Origin: Sipunculus nudus
Taxonomy: Eukaryota > Annelida > Sipuncula > Golfingiida > Sipunculidae
Length of the DNA: 64,000 nucleotides
Assembly (NCBI GenBank): GCA_026874595.1
Contig: CM049321.1
Span: 19,932,979 to 19,996,978, forward strand
Direction: 5' to 3'
The translations under genes were made by a program, and so were the position numbers. Below, piece after piece: positions 34,044 to 47,418 of this stretch. Under the pieces are notes generated by a model. It made no database searches, had not been told where the DNA came from, and saw nothing but the letters and a program-made list of their open reading frames with translations. Within the stretch, counting starts at the first letter, position 1; each line of letters opens with the position of its first letter.

Positions 34044-36265
34044 GGGATGCTATGCTTGTTCATTAGTTACAACGGTATCTCAGTAAACAGTTAACACAGG
34101 TCATGTGATATTTTAATTACCAAAACAATAACAAGCTCACCCACATGTCAATGATTTACTTCATGTGCACGTGTATTTTTTTTTTCATTGTTACTAAAGA
34201 TATTTTACCTATTTTCTGACACTTATTATATTATAAGACATGCTAATATTCATTATTAATCTATAGATATATTTATAAAGTTAATGAACACCTACTCAAC
34301 TCAGCTTAATGTAAAAACCCCCCTAACTGTGATATTTGTGCGCTAGGTAAAACCCGGCCATTCACCGATTTCGCGCACCCCACATGCTCATAGTTTAGCT
34401 GAACATTTCACACTATACGTCAAAAAGACACACCACACATTGCTTTTTATTTCCATCTATTTTCGTCTATACACCAGTAACACGGTTTTATTTATTAGCA
34501 TTAATCATGGATAATCTGTTGATTTATTTCTGGGGTCACGGATCCGGACTTCGTTACGTCTCGCTTTAAGTCACAGCCTCATTTATGCATATTCATGAGA
34601 AATTTCTCAATGGACAGTTTTCACTTATATTATTGGCTTACATCACAGAGGGTGGCGACACCTTCTGTATTTTTGCCACATTACTTTACAACAATTGACT
34701 TAAATACCTCGACAAATCATTGCCCTGCAACTTGACTTCCTGGCGCAGTTGGATAAGCAGACGGCTTCTGGGAGTGCGGTCGGTGGTTCGAGACCCGTTC
34801 GAAGATCATGTCATTGTATGTTACTATGTATTTATAATAATCGGTTCTCTCTCACATTTCAGACGTCCACAGACAACATTCCTATGTAAACAGACATACA
34901 TAACGGCTCAAATGAGACAAGAACACAGTGTTTATAAATATGTTTATTCATATAATGTACGTAACCCCCAAAAAAACTATACCCCATTTTTTCTCTATCC
35001 CCATCAAATATATCGCCCACTTTACCTTGTTCCTCATAGAAGCGTAGCCCGGTTTCTATAGTGGCTCCTGAATATGTATCAGTTGAGTGTACATTGCTTT
35101 TTATGTTCCATTGTAAGATATTGGACCTACCAACCACCCCTCTTATCTATTAGTTGAATGACCAATTAACAGGCTACCCCTTGAGCAGTTAAGTAGGCTG
35201 TCCAGGGGGTCAGGGCCATGGCTTTTCACTTATTTTCTGGTGCCTGAATGCTCCAGCTGAGGCAGCACTTGGTAAATTAAAATCACTTTGATGTACTAAG
35301 GGGCTAAAAGTTAATCATCATAAGTAGAAATCTCTTTGTACATCAGCTATTGTTATAGCTCCCTCACTACCACATTTGACTAATAGACTGGCAGTATATG
35401 TTTTGGCTAAGTAATAACAACATTCCAAATTCAGACAAACTTTTAAGCTGTTTGGTAATTTAACACTTGGATTGCTTTGTTGTTCTATTTTATCTATAGG
35501 GAAAATCCTACACCGTGACTTCTTTAATTTAACTAAGGTTGTTTCTGCAATCAGGAATGTGAGAGAAATATGTGAATAATTAGAACATGGAGAATAACGT
35601 GAAAGATTTGATAACAGAATGAGAGTAAAACCACCAACTTCTTATTCATAAGCTTTCTGCATAACCAGATGATAACAAGTGTGCCGTAAAGGCAAATTGC
35701 AATTGTAACTGAATAACTACTTCAATGTCCACCAGAGGACACTGTACTACAGGTTTGCATTCTCCCATGTGAATAATGGTACATATGGTAACGGAATCAA
35801 TTTGGGGGAGCAGCATTGAGGAATAGTAAAAAATGAGAATATAATGCAAAATAAAAATGGATTGCATACAATAAAACCAGAGAAAAAAAAATTTAGTGAA
35901 GTTCAAACAGTATATTCATTATATATGAATAATGAAATGGGGGCCCCACACCCCCACAGAATCCACATGCAACTGGATTGTAGGCACATGATCGGAAGAT
36001 ATGGTCAAAACATGGCAAAAGGGTGTCGCATAAAATGTTCTTTCCTGGTCCACACTGGGCTCAATGTTGATCTGTTCCCTTTTTTATGCAGATAGGAACA
36101 AGGCTACAATAAATTAGTCTGGTTGTCATGAAAAGTTGATGGAGCAGAACAAAGTGAAGGCATAAAAGGACTTTATTTAATTGGTAAGAGTATGTTGAAC
36201 AATAATATTCCATGGCAATAGTAGTGTGCATGAATTTCAGGCCCTGCATCATGAATTTAGCCTTA
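34044..36265. other. Intergenic, no gene recognised
   Basis: Apart from the SINE head at 34735, only unique AT-rich sequence and a CTCF-like half motif (CCACCAGAGGACAC, 35729-35742). Confidence 0.5.
34735..34830 (+). mobile_element. tRNA-derived SINE head
   Basis: Pol III box A TGGCGCAGTTGG (34741-34752) and box B GGTTCGAGACC (34785-34795) at normal tRNA spacing. The D and anticodon stems do not pair and there is no intact acceptor stem, so this is a SINE head or tRNA relic rather than a working tRNA gene. The body after 34810 is not assigned. Confidence 0.55.
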
Positions 36266-37408
36266 TGCTGTATTTCCATGTGCACTTATGTACTGGAACT
36301 TGGTGATTCAGGGTTAAAATTACGTCACTCTAGCATCTTTTTACAGAAATCCTGCTTGATCCACTGTACAAATAGCCCAACCTGTCTGAAAGACCACCTG
36401 TGAAATGCAGGCAACTGGCTATTATTACCATTATATTTCAGTCCCTTTTGAAATTCCATTATATTATCTATAAATAAACCCTGTAAAGTATGACCACCTG
36501 GCTATTATGAATTATGGGCAGTTTTTGTCTGCCCAAAGTGATATATTTGATTTTTGCCCCTGTGGTTGTCATCTATTCAATGCATTACATGAATAGCCAT
36601 ATTACAAAGATAGAATGGCATTAGCCTATGATGTTCCAAAGAAGCAAATGATATTAGTTATCAGAGGCATCTTCAAACAATTTTGAGTCGTTTAAATGAG
36701 CACATTCATCATGTCGGATGAACCTCTATAAATATGAGCTCAAATTGTACTTTATCAGAATGCTTTTAGCAATTTACTTATTTACATAAGACAATCTGTT
36801 ATATTTCATTTGTATTTTGTAAATTTTACTGTATTGCCATAAATGCTGTCTAGCCAATGATATTGGTACAATGTAAAAAATCAACAAAATCAAAAGACCA
36901 TGCCAGCTACCCTGACTGGGCGTGAATTGTAACTTAAAGTAAAACTTATTCAGATGGCTGAGAGTCAAGGACCAGTAGGCGCAACCTTACAATAACAATT
37001 TAATCAGCTGTATGCCAATTCATTTTATTCATATATCAACACATAAAATGACACATGTAAGTACATATTTACAAAATAAATTTAACAAAAGGATCTTTCC
37101 CTTTTACGCATATGTAACTAATTCATAGTCATTAAGGTGGTCTAATATGTATACTTCCATCATACATAAGTATGTCATCTAGGTTTGTTCAGTTGCTAAA
37201 TTTTCAGAACCTGTCTAATAAGACCACCTGTCTATTATGACCACTTGGGTCCCTTGGGTCCCTTGGGTGGTCACATTAGACAGGTTCGACTGTATGTACA
37301 TCTGCCAGTTGACACGTATATAAATTAAGGCATATGAAAAAACACTTATTTTTTTCATGCAAATATGCACATGGATATGCATATATACACACATATGGGA
37401 ACACAGCT
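36266..37408. mobile_element. MITE with AGCTGTGTTTCCAT-type ends, interrupted
   Basis: Left GCTGTATTTCCATGTGCAC and right GGGAACACAGC are the inverted ends of the family also seen at 17116-17402 and 60775-61061. The shared interior includes 'aaaattacgtcac', 'cctgcttgatccactgtacaaat' and 'ctgccagtt'. The element is broken by the TA-flanked insertion at 36375-37292, giving an age order: this MITE first, the insertion later. Confidence 0.6.
36375..37292. mobile_element. TIR transposon nested in another MITE (TA duplication)
   Basis: Left end GCCCAACCTGTCTGAAAGAC and right end (complement) CAGTCGAACCTGTCTAATGT share AACCTGTCT-A-GACCACC, and TA flanks each side (36373-36374, 37293-37294). It interrupts a sequence that is continuous in the related copy at 17.3 kb (...tctacaaatatatacgtctgccag). 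Near the right end the 9-mer CTTGGGTCC is repeated in tandem with a third partial copy (37246-37270). Confidence 0.7.
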
Positions 37409-37584
37409 TTTCGTGTTTTCATGAGGTATGTTTTTATATGTATAAATAATAAAACTGAATCACCTTCTTAATTTGGCTCCCTGCAAGTAACTTGTCAGTA
37501 CTTAAAACCAGTTTTATTTTTGTGCTTATTTTCCCCTCGGACTGTGAGGCTCCAAGAAACTCACAGTCTCTAATAGATACAGTT

Positions 37585-38314
37585 TTTAGCTCAGCTGACT
37601 ATAAGTCATCTGAGCTATAGTCATGGTTCATTGTCCGTCGTCCGTCCGTCCGGATGTCCGTCCTTAAGACTGGCACATTTCTACACCATTGGACCTACAA
37701 ATCTGAAATTCGGCATACAGTTAGATGTCCCTAAAATCTCCTACCATGCCGAAAATTGGGTCAATAGGACTTCGTTCCTTCGAGATATTAAGGAAAAACC
37801 TCAATTTTTTATTAGAAATCTATTTTCACACTTCAAGACTGCCTAATATCAAAACCACTCATCTGGTTTTCTTCATATTTACCAGAAATATTCCTCTATA
37901 TAGTTCCTATGTACATGCCAGAAATTAAGTCAGTATTATTTAATTTAAAAAGTTATGGGCCCAAACATAATGGACTTTGTAAAAAAATCAGGAAAGATAT
38001 TTGGTCACTTAAGACCAAAAGTGTTAAAGGTAGGGATTTTTTTCAGTAATACAACTTTAATTAATCAAAAATTTAATTGTATACAAAAAATTAGATCAAA
38101 ATCTGTTAATTTTTTTTAAATATTGGCAAAAATATAAAATTGGTACCTTAAACTTTGCCCAACTTTGGCCATGGCATGTTTTTTTTCGTGTAAGTACTGT
38201 GGATTTAATTTTCACAGCATGTACACATAAGGATTTAATCTGTTTAAATCTGAAATTTGAAAATAAAAGCTGCAAAATTAGGCTAGTAATTGAATTTTTT
38301 TGGAGGCTCTTGTT
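37585..38314 (+). repeat. Dispersed element with terminal hairpin (AGCTCAG family), copy 2
   Basis: Opens with TTTAGCTCAGCTGACT and the same hairpin (arms 37588-37600 and 37604-37616, one mismatch), followed by TCCGTCGTCCGTCCGTCC, and ends GAGGCTCTTGTT. Opposite orientation to the copy at 28.6-29.4 kb. Confidence 0.65.
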
Positions 38315-38447
38315 GTATTCCCTTACATTGTCAAGCAGTCCACTTTGGTGACTGTAGGTCATTCAGTGCAGCTTTCTCCACTGAGTTGAGCTTGATCAGG
38401 CTGTCTGCAGTTAATACCATACCACAGGGAGCCTTTTTCTCTGGCAA

Positions 38448-38602
38448 CCCCCGCTCCCACCCCCCCACCCCCCACCCCCCACCCCCCCCCCCACCCCATT
38501 CTGTTGACAGACCTGTACTATGAACTAGATGAATCTTAAAATTAACATTTTTTCAGCAACGAGCATAACAACGGAGACCCCTCCCCCCACCCACCCCTTC
38601 AA
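38448..38602. repeat. C-rich low-complexity tract
   Basis: CCCCACCCCCC-type runs at 38458-38497, then CCCCTCCCCCCACCCACCCC at 38579-38598. G-quadruplex potential on the minus strand. No gene. Confidence 0.9.
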
Positions 38603-40468
38603 TACACAGGACTAATAAACAAGATGAATCTTATCATTTTAATGTTAAATAAATTCTTTTTGATGAGACTTGGACAATTTTGATTGTTTTAAAGAAAAAA
38701 AATTCAGGAATTTAATCCTAATATTCAAATGTGATAAAATATTAGGATCTAATGTAAGTGGTAACTGACAAGATTTAAGAAGATATAAATACTTTGTAGC
38801 ATTTCATTCATATCTCATAAAGTTGGCAGGGCCTAGGTGTGAATAACAATTTAGTATTAAAATTAGGAATATTGGTCAAACTTTTTTGGATTAATTTTTA
38901 ACTCATATGGCCATATATTTAACTTTTGAAAACTTAATTACCCTCACACATTATTTGTTTATGAAATGTTACTTTTATATAACACTTACCATAGGCCTAT
39001 TTGTTCCCTTGGTGCATCACTAAATGGTTTAGCTCATGTCCATTATTCTATAATTTACAGAGTTTCATTTTAGCAGGGCCATTTTCTCATAGCTTTTCTA
39101 ATGATAATATACATGAAAAACCAAAAGAAATAAAAATATTTTGCAGTTACTAATATTTTCCAAAATTCAGCTGAGCGATGTGACCCATGGGTCCCTTGTT
39201 GCCACCAGGGGGCCGCATCTACAAGTCAGATTAATGTGATACCTGAGGTTTTTCACACACAAAAATGCTGATTAATGATTAACAGTTTGAAGATGCAAAT
39301 ATGTCATATGATTAATTATTTACTGAACATCTTATCTTGTTTGAAGCTTATCATATATTCTCATGCTCTTTAGCCTGGTGATAAAAGGCTAATCATTAAA
39401 CATTATCCAATTGTCCTCTGGCCTTTGAAGGAAACTATCATAGTGTTGCACTGTGCTCAACTTTGAGCTGTCAGTGGCTAATATAGACCAAAGGTATATA
39501 TTGGCATTACTTACACTTGTGACTAATACAGTAATTTATCACAATTTATACATTTTATTTGATGTAGGATCATTGGTTCCTCCTTGACATAACCAGCCAC
39601 ATATTGTAAACATAGATTATCACATATAGTCCCATCAAATGCTTGATGTAGAGTTTAACTCTTCTGTGTGTGTATGTGTGTGCGTGTGCCTCTTGTTGGT
39701 CTTTAACTTGTAGCTGCAGAGAGTATGTCAAAATATACTAAACTCAGTGCTTAAGCACCTATATAATTACTAATGCTTGTAGTAGGGATTAATACATATG
39801 ACTCTTTGCAAAATGTCTTTATATAGACTAAACGATTTTCCAACTTTTCATCTTAACTTTCAAATTAAATGCAACTAAAAGATTAAGAAATATTCTAATG
39901 TCAAATAATTCACATTGAAAAAAATTCCTCAAAAAAACACTCCAGTTAGACAGTGATTATGATCATGAAATGCAGGTTAGAAGTTCTTTGTCTCCAGGTT
40001 GATATTTATAATTTACAGTATTTGGTTTCCTATGTGTGGAAGCAAGTAATACTTCATATTTGTGTTTTTTTCTGCACTTTAAAGTATTAATATGATAATA
40101 ATATGTCCAATATGTTGTGTCCATGAATTTTCATCCAAGCAGTTTAGCTGCAGTTACCTCCTAATTGCAGTGCAGTGTCATCATGTATGGACCTAAAATT
40201 TAGGTTTTGCCAGGGATTCTTTTAGTATTGAAATTGAAATTACTTCTTCAAGAGAAGTGCTGTCCATTTAAAAGTCTACCTCTTCTGTATTGAGATACAG
40301 GGAAACCTGTTATAAATGACACCACTCTATCATAAATATTTCTTTATTACAAATACTTGAGGTAAACAACTTTGGCACATCCCTGTAATTGGCACAGGTA
40401 TCTCTAGCTCGGCAGGTTCATTGTATACTACCAATATCAGAATTACTTATTTAATGAATTATTATTAA

Positions 40469-40570
40469 TTTTGAAGGTCAATTCTGTCTTCACCTCATGG
40501 AGGTGAATTTAACAAAGAAAATGATAGAATTATTCATTTTGAAGGTCAATTCTGTTTTCACCTTGTGGAA
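40469..40570. repeat. 68-bp tandem duplication upstream of STX17
   Basis: 'ttgaaggtcaattctgt-ttc' followed by 'acct--tgga' at 40471 and again at 40539. Two units only. Confidence 0.6.
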
Positions 40571-40995
40571 GCTCAGTTCTGAGGGTCCAAGCATCCGATG
40601 GGATGATGATTATATAGGACCTTGTAGCAGTCAATGATCATTACTGGCTGCCTCAAACAAACCCATCAGCTTTGAAAAAAAGCACCAATAAATGAGGCTT
40701 ACATTTTGCTATGAACAAATATTCATACAATGACACAAGTTCTAATCATATAATGAATGATATGATAATTACATAACATACCAAAAATATTCAAATTTAC
40801 ATAATCCTTCAACATTGGACATGTATCATCTCTCCTTTGGATGCTCTAAAGTCAGATGGGACTCCCAAATATTTTTGCCTGAACATCCCGGACTCTTCAG
40901 ATTTTCTTCTTATTGAAAACCCTGTTTGTCTGATCCAGGCTATGCTGTGGTAGAGGTGCCCCCTGTTGGTGAATGACTGAACTAGTCTTGTGATC

Positions 40996-41139
40996 ATGTG
41001 GGGGTCCACTCAACAGGAGAAGTCGGAAGAAGTAGAGAAATACCCATACAAGAGGGTGGAACCTGTAATCCAGCGGTTCATCAGTGTGTGTACCATAGAC
41101 CTTGATCGTATCAAACAGCACAAAACCAACATCTACATG
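40996..41139 (+). CDS. STX17: STX17 coding exon 1
   Basis: 48 codons from ATG to the donor ATG|gtaagt. It encodes the start of the Habc-like region ([22 protein letters not shown]), collinear with vertebrate syntaxin-17. A plausible acceptor (gtctgatccag) at 40937-40938 would give 57 bases of 5' UTR, including a 3-codon upstream ORF (ATG CTG TGG TAG). That UTR placement is inference. Confidence 0.85.
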
Positions 41140-44100
41140 GTAAGTTCCAAGAATATGAATTTTGGGGATTCTATATACATTAAGGTTAAAAAGGTAAAAG
41201 TCTGCTGGGCTTTTACACCCGAGCCTAATAGCTCATCAGGCCGGAGCTTATCCCAGTTTCTGTAGCGTGAAGCGACTAAGGAGTTAGACTCCTCCTGGAT
41301 GGGACGCTAGTCCATCGCAGGTTACCTTCCCAGTATCTGCTTTTAATATACATTAAAAGGTACTCTTATTCATTAGCTTATTCATTCACAAGGCTCAAAA
41401 TGTTTTGATTTGAATATCAGCCTTATCAAGATCTAACCAAAAAAAAATGGGCAGATGAAAGAAAAACAATTTTGTAAGCACTAGTTTTGCCTTCATTGGT
41501 TTTGCTAGCCAGGGGATGGGGATGGGTGGTTGGTGGGGCATTCTAACAAATATCTGACCCAAATATTGATATAGACATAACCTCATCAACCCCTTGAAGC
41601 CTTCCCTTCCTATAGGGGGAGGATGAGGGGGACATTTTATAACTAATGGATGAATGCGACTCATATGTGTAACTTTAAAATTACATAAAAAATTATCCTA
41701 GAACTAAACCATTTGGGTGACTCAGGTATTAGTGTGTCTTGCACCTTATCCAGTACAACTTGAGGTGTTCAAAACTGAAAATTGTAGATTTCAGCTTATA
41801 CCAGACATTCACTGTAGGTCATTAAACAAACAGAGATTATCTGAAAAATTGTCAGAGCTTTTTGTGCCAAGGGGAGGTTTGCTTTTGGTTGATTCTGTTT
41901 TTTTTATGTGTGTGTAATTTTCTTTTCATTTACTTTTTTATCACACTATATCACATTTATTTTGTTGTAAATCTATCAGCTTCAGTGTGCCCAGGACTGG
42001 AAAGGACTCAATAAGGAACAGATAAATGCAACACGCACAGTTCAGCAAGTCAAAGCGACCCTGAGAGAACTGGAGCAAACTAGGTCAAAGATCAAGGATG
42101 ATGACCTTGAGAAATTTGACCTCAAGGTCACAGACATGTACCAGGCAGCTTCTGATGCTCTGAAAGACTTTGTTCAGCCTGTAATGCCTGAGGGGTCAAG
42201 GTCAGAGGAACAAGAAACAAAGTCAAACAAAGGTAAAGTAATTCTGTGGTTGGCTTTTTGTTTGCATGAGTTTTAATTTTGTGATGTTCCCAAAACTGAA
42301 ATTATCATGAAACAAAAAGCCTTGTGAATAAGACTTCAACCTACACAGTTGAACATTTGTATTGTACAGCCTCATCAATCAATATATATTATATAATATA
42401 AGATTATTATTATGCAGCATGGCAAGTTGAAGATCCTTCAAATATTAATCACAGGTTTTTGTTTTATCACTAAATCAAAGACTTGTAGAGTAAAATCTCG
42501 AAATTACGACCACCGATGGGACTTCGATGGACTCTAGTACCCAACAGGCATAACCTGACTTGGACCCAAGTACTCCTTACCATGGCAACGCTGTGAAGAT
42601 AAAACGGACATTTCTATACGGAGGCAAAATATGCATAAATTTGACTTTGTGACGACTTCACTTTATCCCAGTGAAGGAATAGATATCATTACAAGACCTC
42701 TGTTAATTTGACTAGCATATGTTTAGAGCCCAATGCCAGGCTACGATAATGAATAAATAGGCCTACAGACTGCACGTAAATTTGCAGTAATATTCAGATA
42801 TGCATGTACATACACAAGTACTTTGGACTCGAGTACTCGGTAAGTATTACCCGGACTCGAGTACTCGAGTACTCCTTTCAGCCCTATAAGTGAGGTCTGA
42901 TATAAAGAGCAAAAAAGAACTGGGACCCTGAAAAGGTGTTTGTTATTTTGAGGTGGTCGCTTTACTGAGGTGGTTGTTAGCAAGTTTTGTTTTGTCAGTG
43001 ACCTTGAAAGAAGAAAGTTCCACTGGTAAGATGTTCCCTTGGGTCATCATCAAATATATAAATTATACATAGGTATGAATATACTGTGTTGTTTAATGTA
43101 TCATGTTATCACAAACTTAAACTCTAGCAAAACTTTTAAAAAGTGAAAATTGTGAATTTTTCATCTCTGGAATGTAATAATAAACTCAGTAGTTCATGCA
43201 GAGGTTGAAGGAAGAGTGAAATTAACAATATGTTAATTATCCCTACTTATGTGGGAAATAAGTACTGGATAAGGTTATAGTTAAAGAAGATATGAAAATC
43301 AAAAGATATGAAAATATGGACAATACAATAAGTAAAGATACAAGTTATTTTAAGAAATAGGAAGTGCAGGAACTGGCAAAGTTCAAGGTCAGGTCAAAAA
43401 GGTTAGCTCTTGTATCAGTTATTCCAAAGTATAAACAAAATTATGAATGAAGGTGTCTTTTTGAATAACTACCATAACTTTAATCTTACCTATCAGATTT
43501 ATTATAAAATATATGTCATGACTTCTGGATTATTGCATACAAAACTTTTAACCCTAAGACATCTAAATATATCATATGTTGCATTTTGTTTATTGGCATG
43601 TACAGTGTTTAACATTTATTTGCATAATAATTTGTTTAGGAACAAACATACTGATGATTGAGTGTACATTATATGTAATATATACTGTGTTATTTAAGCC
43701 TCCCCCAGTAGGATATGGATGCTAAGTTTTAGGGGTTGACGAGTTTATTTCAAAATTCATATATCCAGTGATTGCATGGTGATTGTTGTGGCCTGGACAG
43801 TCAAGGGGTAAAATGCTCTGCTCTCTCCGCTTGTGACCCTGGTTCGATCCCCGGGGTGGCTATGAGAGTGGTATGTAGTTGCCTATCCAAGGCTGGTTGT
43901 TTTCTCCAGGATTTCCTCCACCTGTACATTCAACTCTATCAGTATCTCCAATTTTTGCCTTAAATGTCTCAGATCAACTAAAACTAACACAATCTGTCAA
44001 ACTTTGTTGCTGCTGAGGGAGCCAGTGCTAGCCAGATTTTCTGGAGACCTGTGACTGGCTCAAGTGCTGACTTAACTTTTCAGTCAGTCAGCTTGGCGAT

Positions 44101-47100
44101 TGCATACACCCATTTATCTCTTATTATTTATTCATATTACTACCATTGCCTCTGAAACCCTGGATTTATTCTATGCTTGTAGTCATTAATTTGATGTATG
44201 TAATAATATTTTTTGTACAGATAAACCAGACCTGTCAAGAAGACAAACTATAGAAAAAACACATACAAAAGAAAGCAGTACCTACTCTACATCTATACCG
44301 GATCCCAAAAGTTCCAGAAGTCAACATTATGACAGTATTTATGATCCGCTTATAAGTTTACCCACCAGCATGACGCAGTCACAGATAGTGGTGCCATCTA
44401 TTGCTGGCGAGGAAGAACAGCTATATGAGCAGCAACAGGCTGAAGCTTCCCTATCTAACCTCTGCTCTGTGAGTACAAATCAAATTCGAAATGTATAGAT
44501 TCAATATTAAAGTGAAGTTTTTTACAGAGTTTGTTAATAAGAAATTCCTTGAGGGACCATCTTCATACTATCAAGTCTTTGGCTGCCATGCTTTAACAGA
44601 CCATTATTATACACCCATCAACGGGCATAATATGGTATACCCACCATCCGTCCATTAACTTTTAGTGTCACCGCGATAACTTATCATAAGTACTTACCAA
44701 CAGATTATCTCGCCCAAGTTCGGTTATGGGCAACTGCCAAGCATATTTAATAAGGTCATAGGTCTCTCGGCTACTTTGTGGTGTCGCAGCGATCACTTAC
44801 AAAGAATATGAAAGATTTGAATAAAACTCATTGAAAATGTTATTCAATAAAATTTCTTGCCTAAGTTCAAATTCCAGCAAAATTTATGCATATTTAATTA
44901 GGTCATAGGTCACCCCACTTTGGAGGCACCTTGGTGACTTACCAAAAATACTATGGATTTACATGTAACTCATTATACATATTTACCAATAGTTTCTCAC
45001 CTGAATTACATTCTCATCACAATTCATGCACATTTAATGAGGTCAGAGGTCACCAGATATATGACGGGCTTATTATGCACGTTTGCGGTGCTCTTGTTCA
45101 GTGAGCTACTCTGGCATCTATTTCATGAATAATGACCAAGCAAGTGTTTGGCCCAAAATCAAAAATGCCATTCAAATTCAATGAACAATATGTAAACAAT
45201 ACACTGTTCACACGCCATCTGAGCAAGAAACGGGTCAGGTTTATATGGCTTTATTTGACTGGTCAAATTCTCCCAGCAATGCTAAACATATGGTTCCGAA
45301 CTAGTACCAGTTTACATGAGTCATTTGATTGGTTCAATTGCCTTGTTTAATAATCATTAAAAATAGACGCCAGAGCATTTTCTAAATATTGCAATGGTTG
45401 TCATTGGAAGATGGCTAACATTATCTTGTAAACAGGTGGTGGCTGTTGCCTTATATTATAATATTTACACATTTTTACTTTGATAAATACATAAATAAAT
45501 AGGTCATATTTTAAGTTCCATGAAGACATGTGATCAAGTAAGGCGGACTAAGATATTGAAAGATCTATTTCCTTGAACTGTTTTTACTTGTGTATTATTT
45601 ATAGTACTTCCTCCTGTGCACTTTGACCTTGACCTTTCTTATAACTATAAGCTGTATAAGTTGACCTCTCCTATATGCATGACCTTGACCCTCACCATCT
45701 ACTTGTACAGATGAGTGCATTCTGCTACCTTTCAATACCAATAGCTATATATATTTTACTTGCATTTTGAGTTAGGATACACCTGTGTATAGTGGACTTT
45801 CTTTGTTCAACAGACTGGGAAATTTAAGCAACTTTCAGTCTGTTTCAGTTGTGTATTATCCTGTGTTTGACAAATACAGTGAAATGTAAATACATATTTA
45901 AATGTTAATTGTACATAATTTAATGTTATTAAAACTGCCAATAAAGTTATCTTTCATGGTGTGTGTGGATGGGGCAATCCTCTTCAAATAATCTTATATC
46001 CATTAAACTGAAGTTGCCTTTGTTCAAAGTTTCTGCTGATTTTTATACGCCCATCATATGATGAGAGTATTATGGTATACCCACTATCCATCAGTCTGTC
46101 CGTTAACTTTTAGTGTCACCCCAATAACTTCCCGGGCTTTGATGGATTTTCACAAAACTCACCATAACTACTTACCAACAGATTATCTTCCCCAAGTTTG
46201 TTTATGGGCAACATCCACGCATATTTAATAAGGTCTGGGGTCCCTTGGCTACTTTGTGGTGTCGCAGTGATAACTTGTAAAAAATATGAAGGATTTTCAT
46301 AAAACTCATCAGAAATGCTAATCAATAAAATTTCTTACCTAAGTTTGATGTCCAGCAAAATCAATGCATATTTAATGAGGTCAGAGGTCACCACACTTTG
46401 GGAGGCACCTTGGTGACTTACCAAAAATCCTGTGGATTATCATGAAACTCATTATATATATTCACCTAAACATCCTTCTCACCTGAATAACCTTCTCATC
46501 AAAATTCACGCATATTTAATGAAGTCAGAGGGCACCAGATATAAGGCGGGCATATTATGCACATTTGCATTGCTCCTGTTCACTGATGTATCGATCTGAG
46601 CACCTCAGACCCCATGTACAAACGTCTTTTTAATATACAGAGGTGTTTTTATCTCTGAGTGTTTTATGTGTACACCTACAATCAGTACCACAGGTCTCAC
46701 CTGCACAGCTGCATGAAGGAATCAGTTGACCTTCTTACATGACCTTTAACAAAGTGACCTTTGACATGAATAATTTTCATTATGACCTTTACCGGTAACC
46801 TTTAAGATAGCTTTTTAACAGAAGGAGTTTTGGTCTTTGAGCAAAGCATTAGTAAGAATGTCGCAGGGACTGTTGTTGATTTTGTGGGTTACTTTCCGAG
46901 AGGTTTGTCCATACTTTTGCTTAATTCTCACCAGACCTGGTTTGGCCAGCTATGGCGTAAGGAACAAATAACCAGCTGGACTACTTTTGCTTGCAGAACA
47001 TAGAAGAACTCAATGGATTGATGCATGCCTTTGCTCAACAAGTCACTGTAAGTGATTCACTGCATGCATCACTGCCTTAAACACTTCAATAATAGTCAAC

Positions 47101-47206
47101 AATACCATAAATAATGTCCTTAAAGACCCCATGGTTACTTCCTGCTTTTCTTGTGTTCATGGGCTGATTATGGCTTCCTTAGTCATAGTATAAGTAGTAT
47201 AATTAG

Positions 47207-47268
<62 letters not shown>

Positions 47269-47329
47269 TTGTAAGAGCTGACTCATTATATATATATATA
47301 TATAAATAGATAGTTGTTAGATCTGACTC

Positions 47330-47418
<89 letters not shown>

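Larger units (their letters stand above)
38315..40938. other. Upstream region of STX17, no coding sequence
   Basis: Holds C-rich tracts, a TG run near 39670 and a CTCF-like CCACCAGGGGGC (39202-39213). No CpG-rich promoter is visible near 41 kb, so the STX17 promoter may be further upstream, joined through a non-coding exon. Confidence 0.45.

Noticed and set aside
34735-34810. A tRNA gene
   Set aside because: Boxes A and B are good, but D and anticodon stems do not pair and no acceptor stem forms; kept as a SINE head.
40990-41009. GTG at 40990 as the STX17 start
   Set aside because: Two codons later an ATG in frame exists (40996); non-ATG initiation is not needed.
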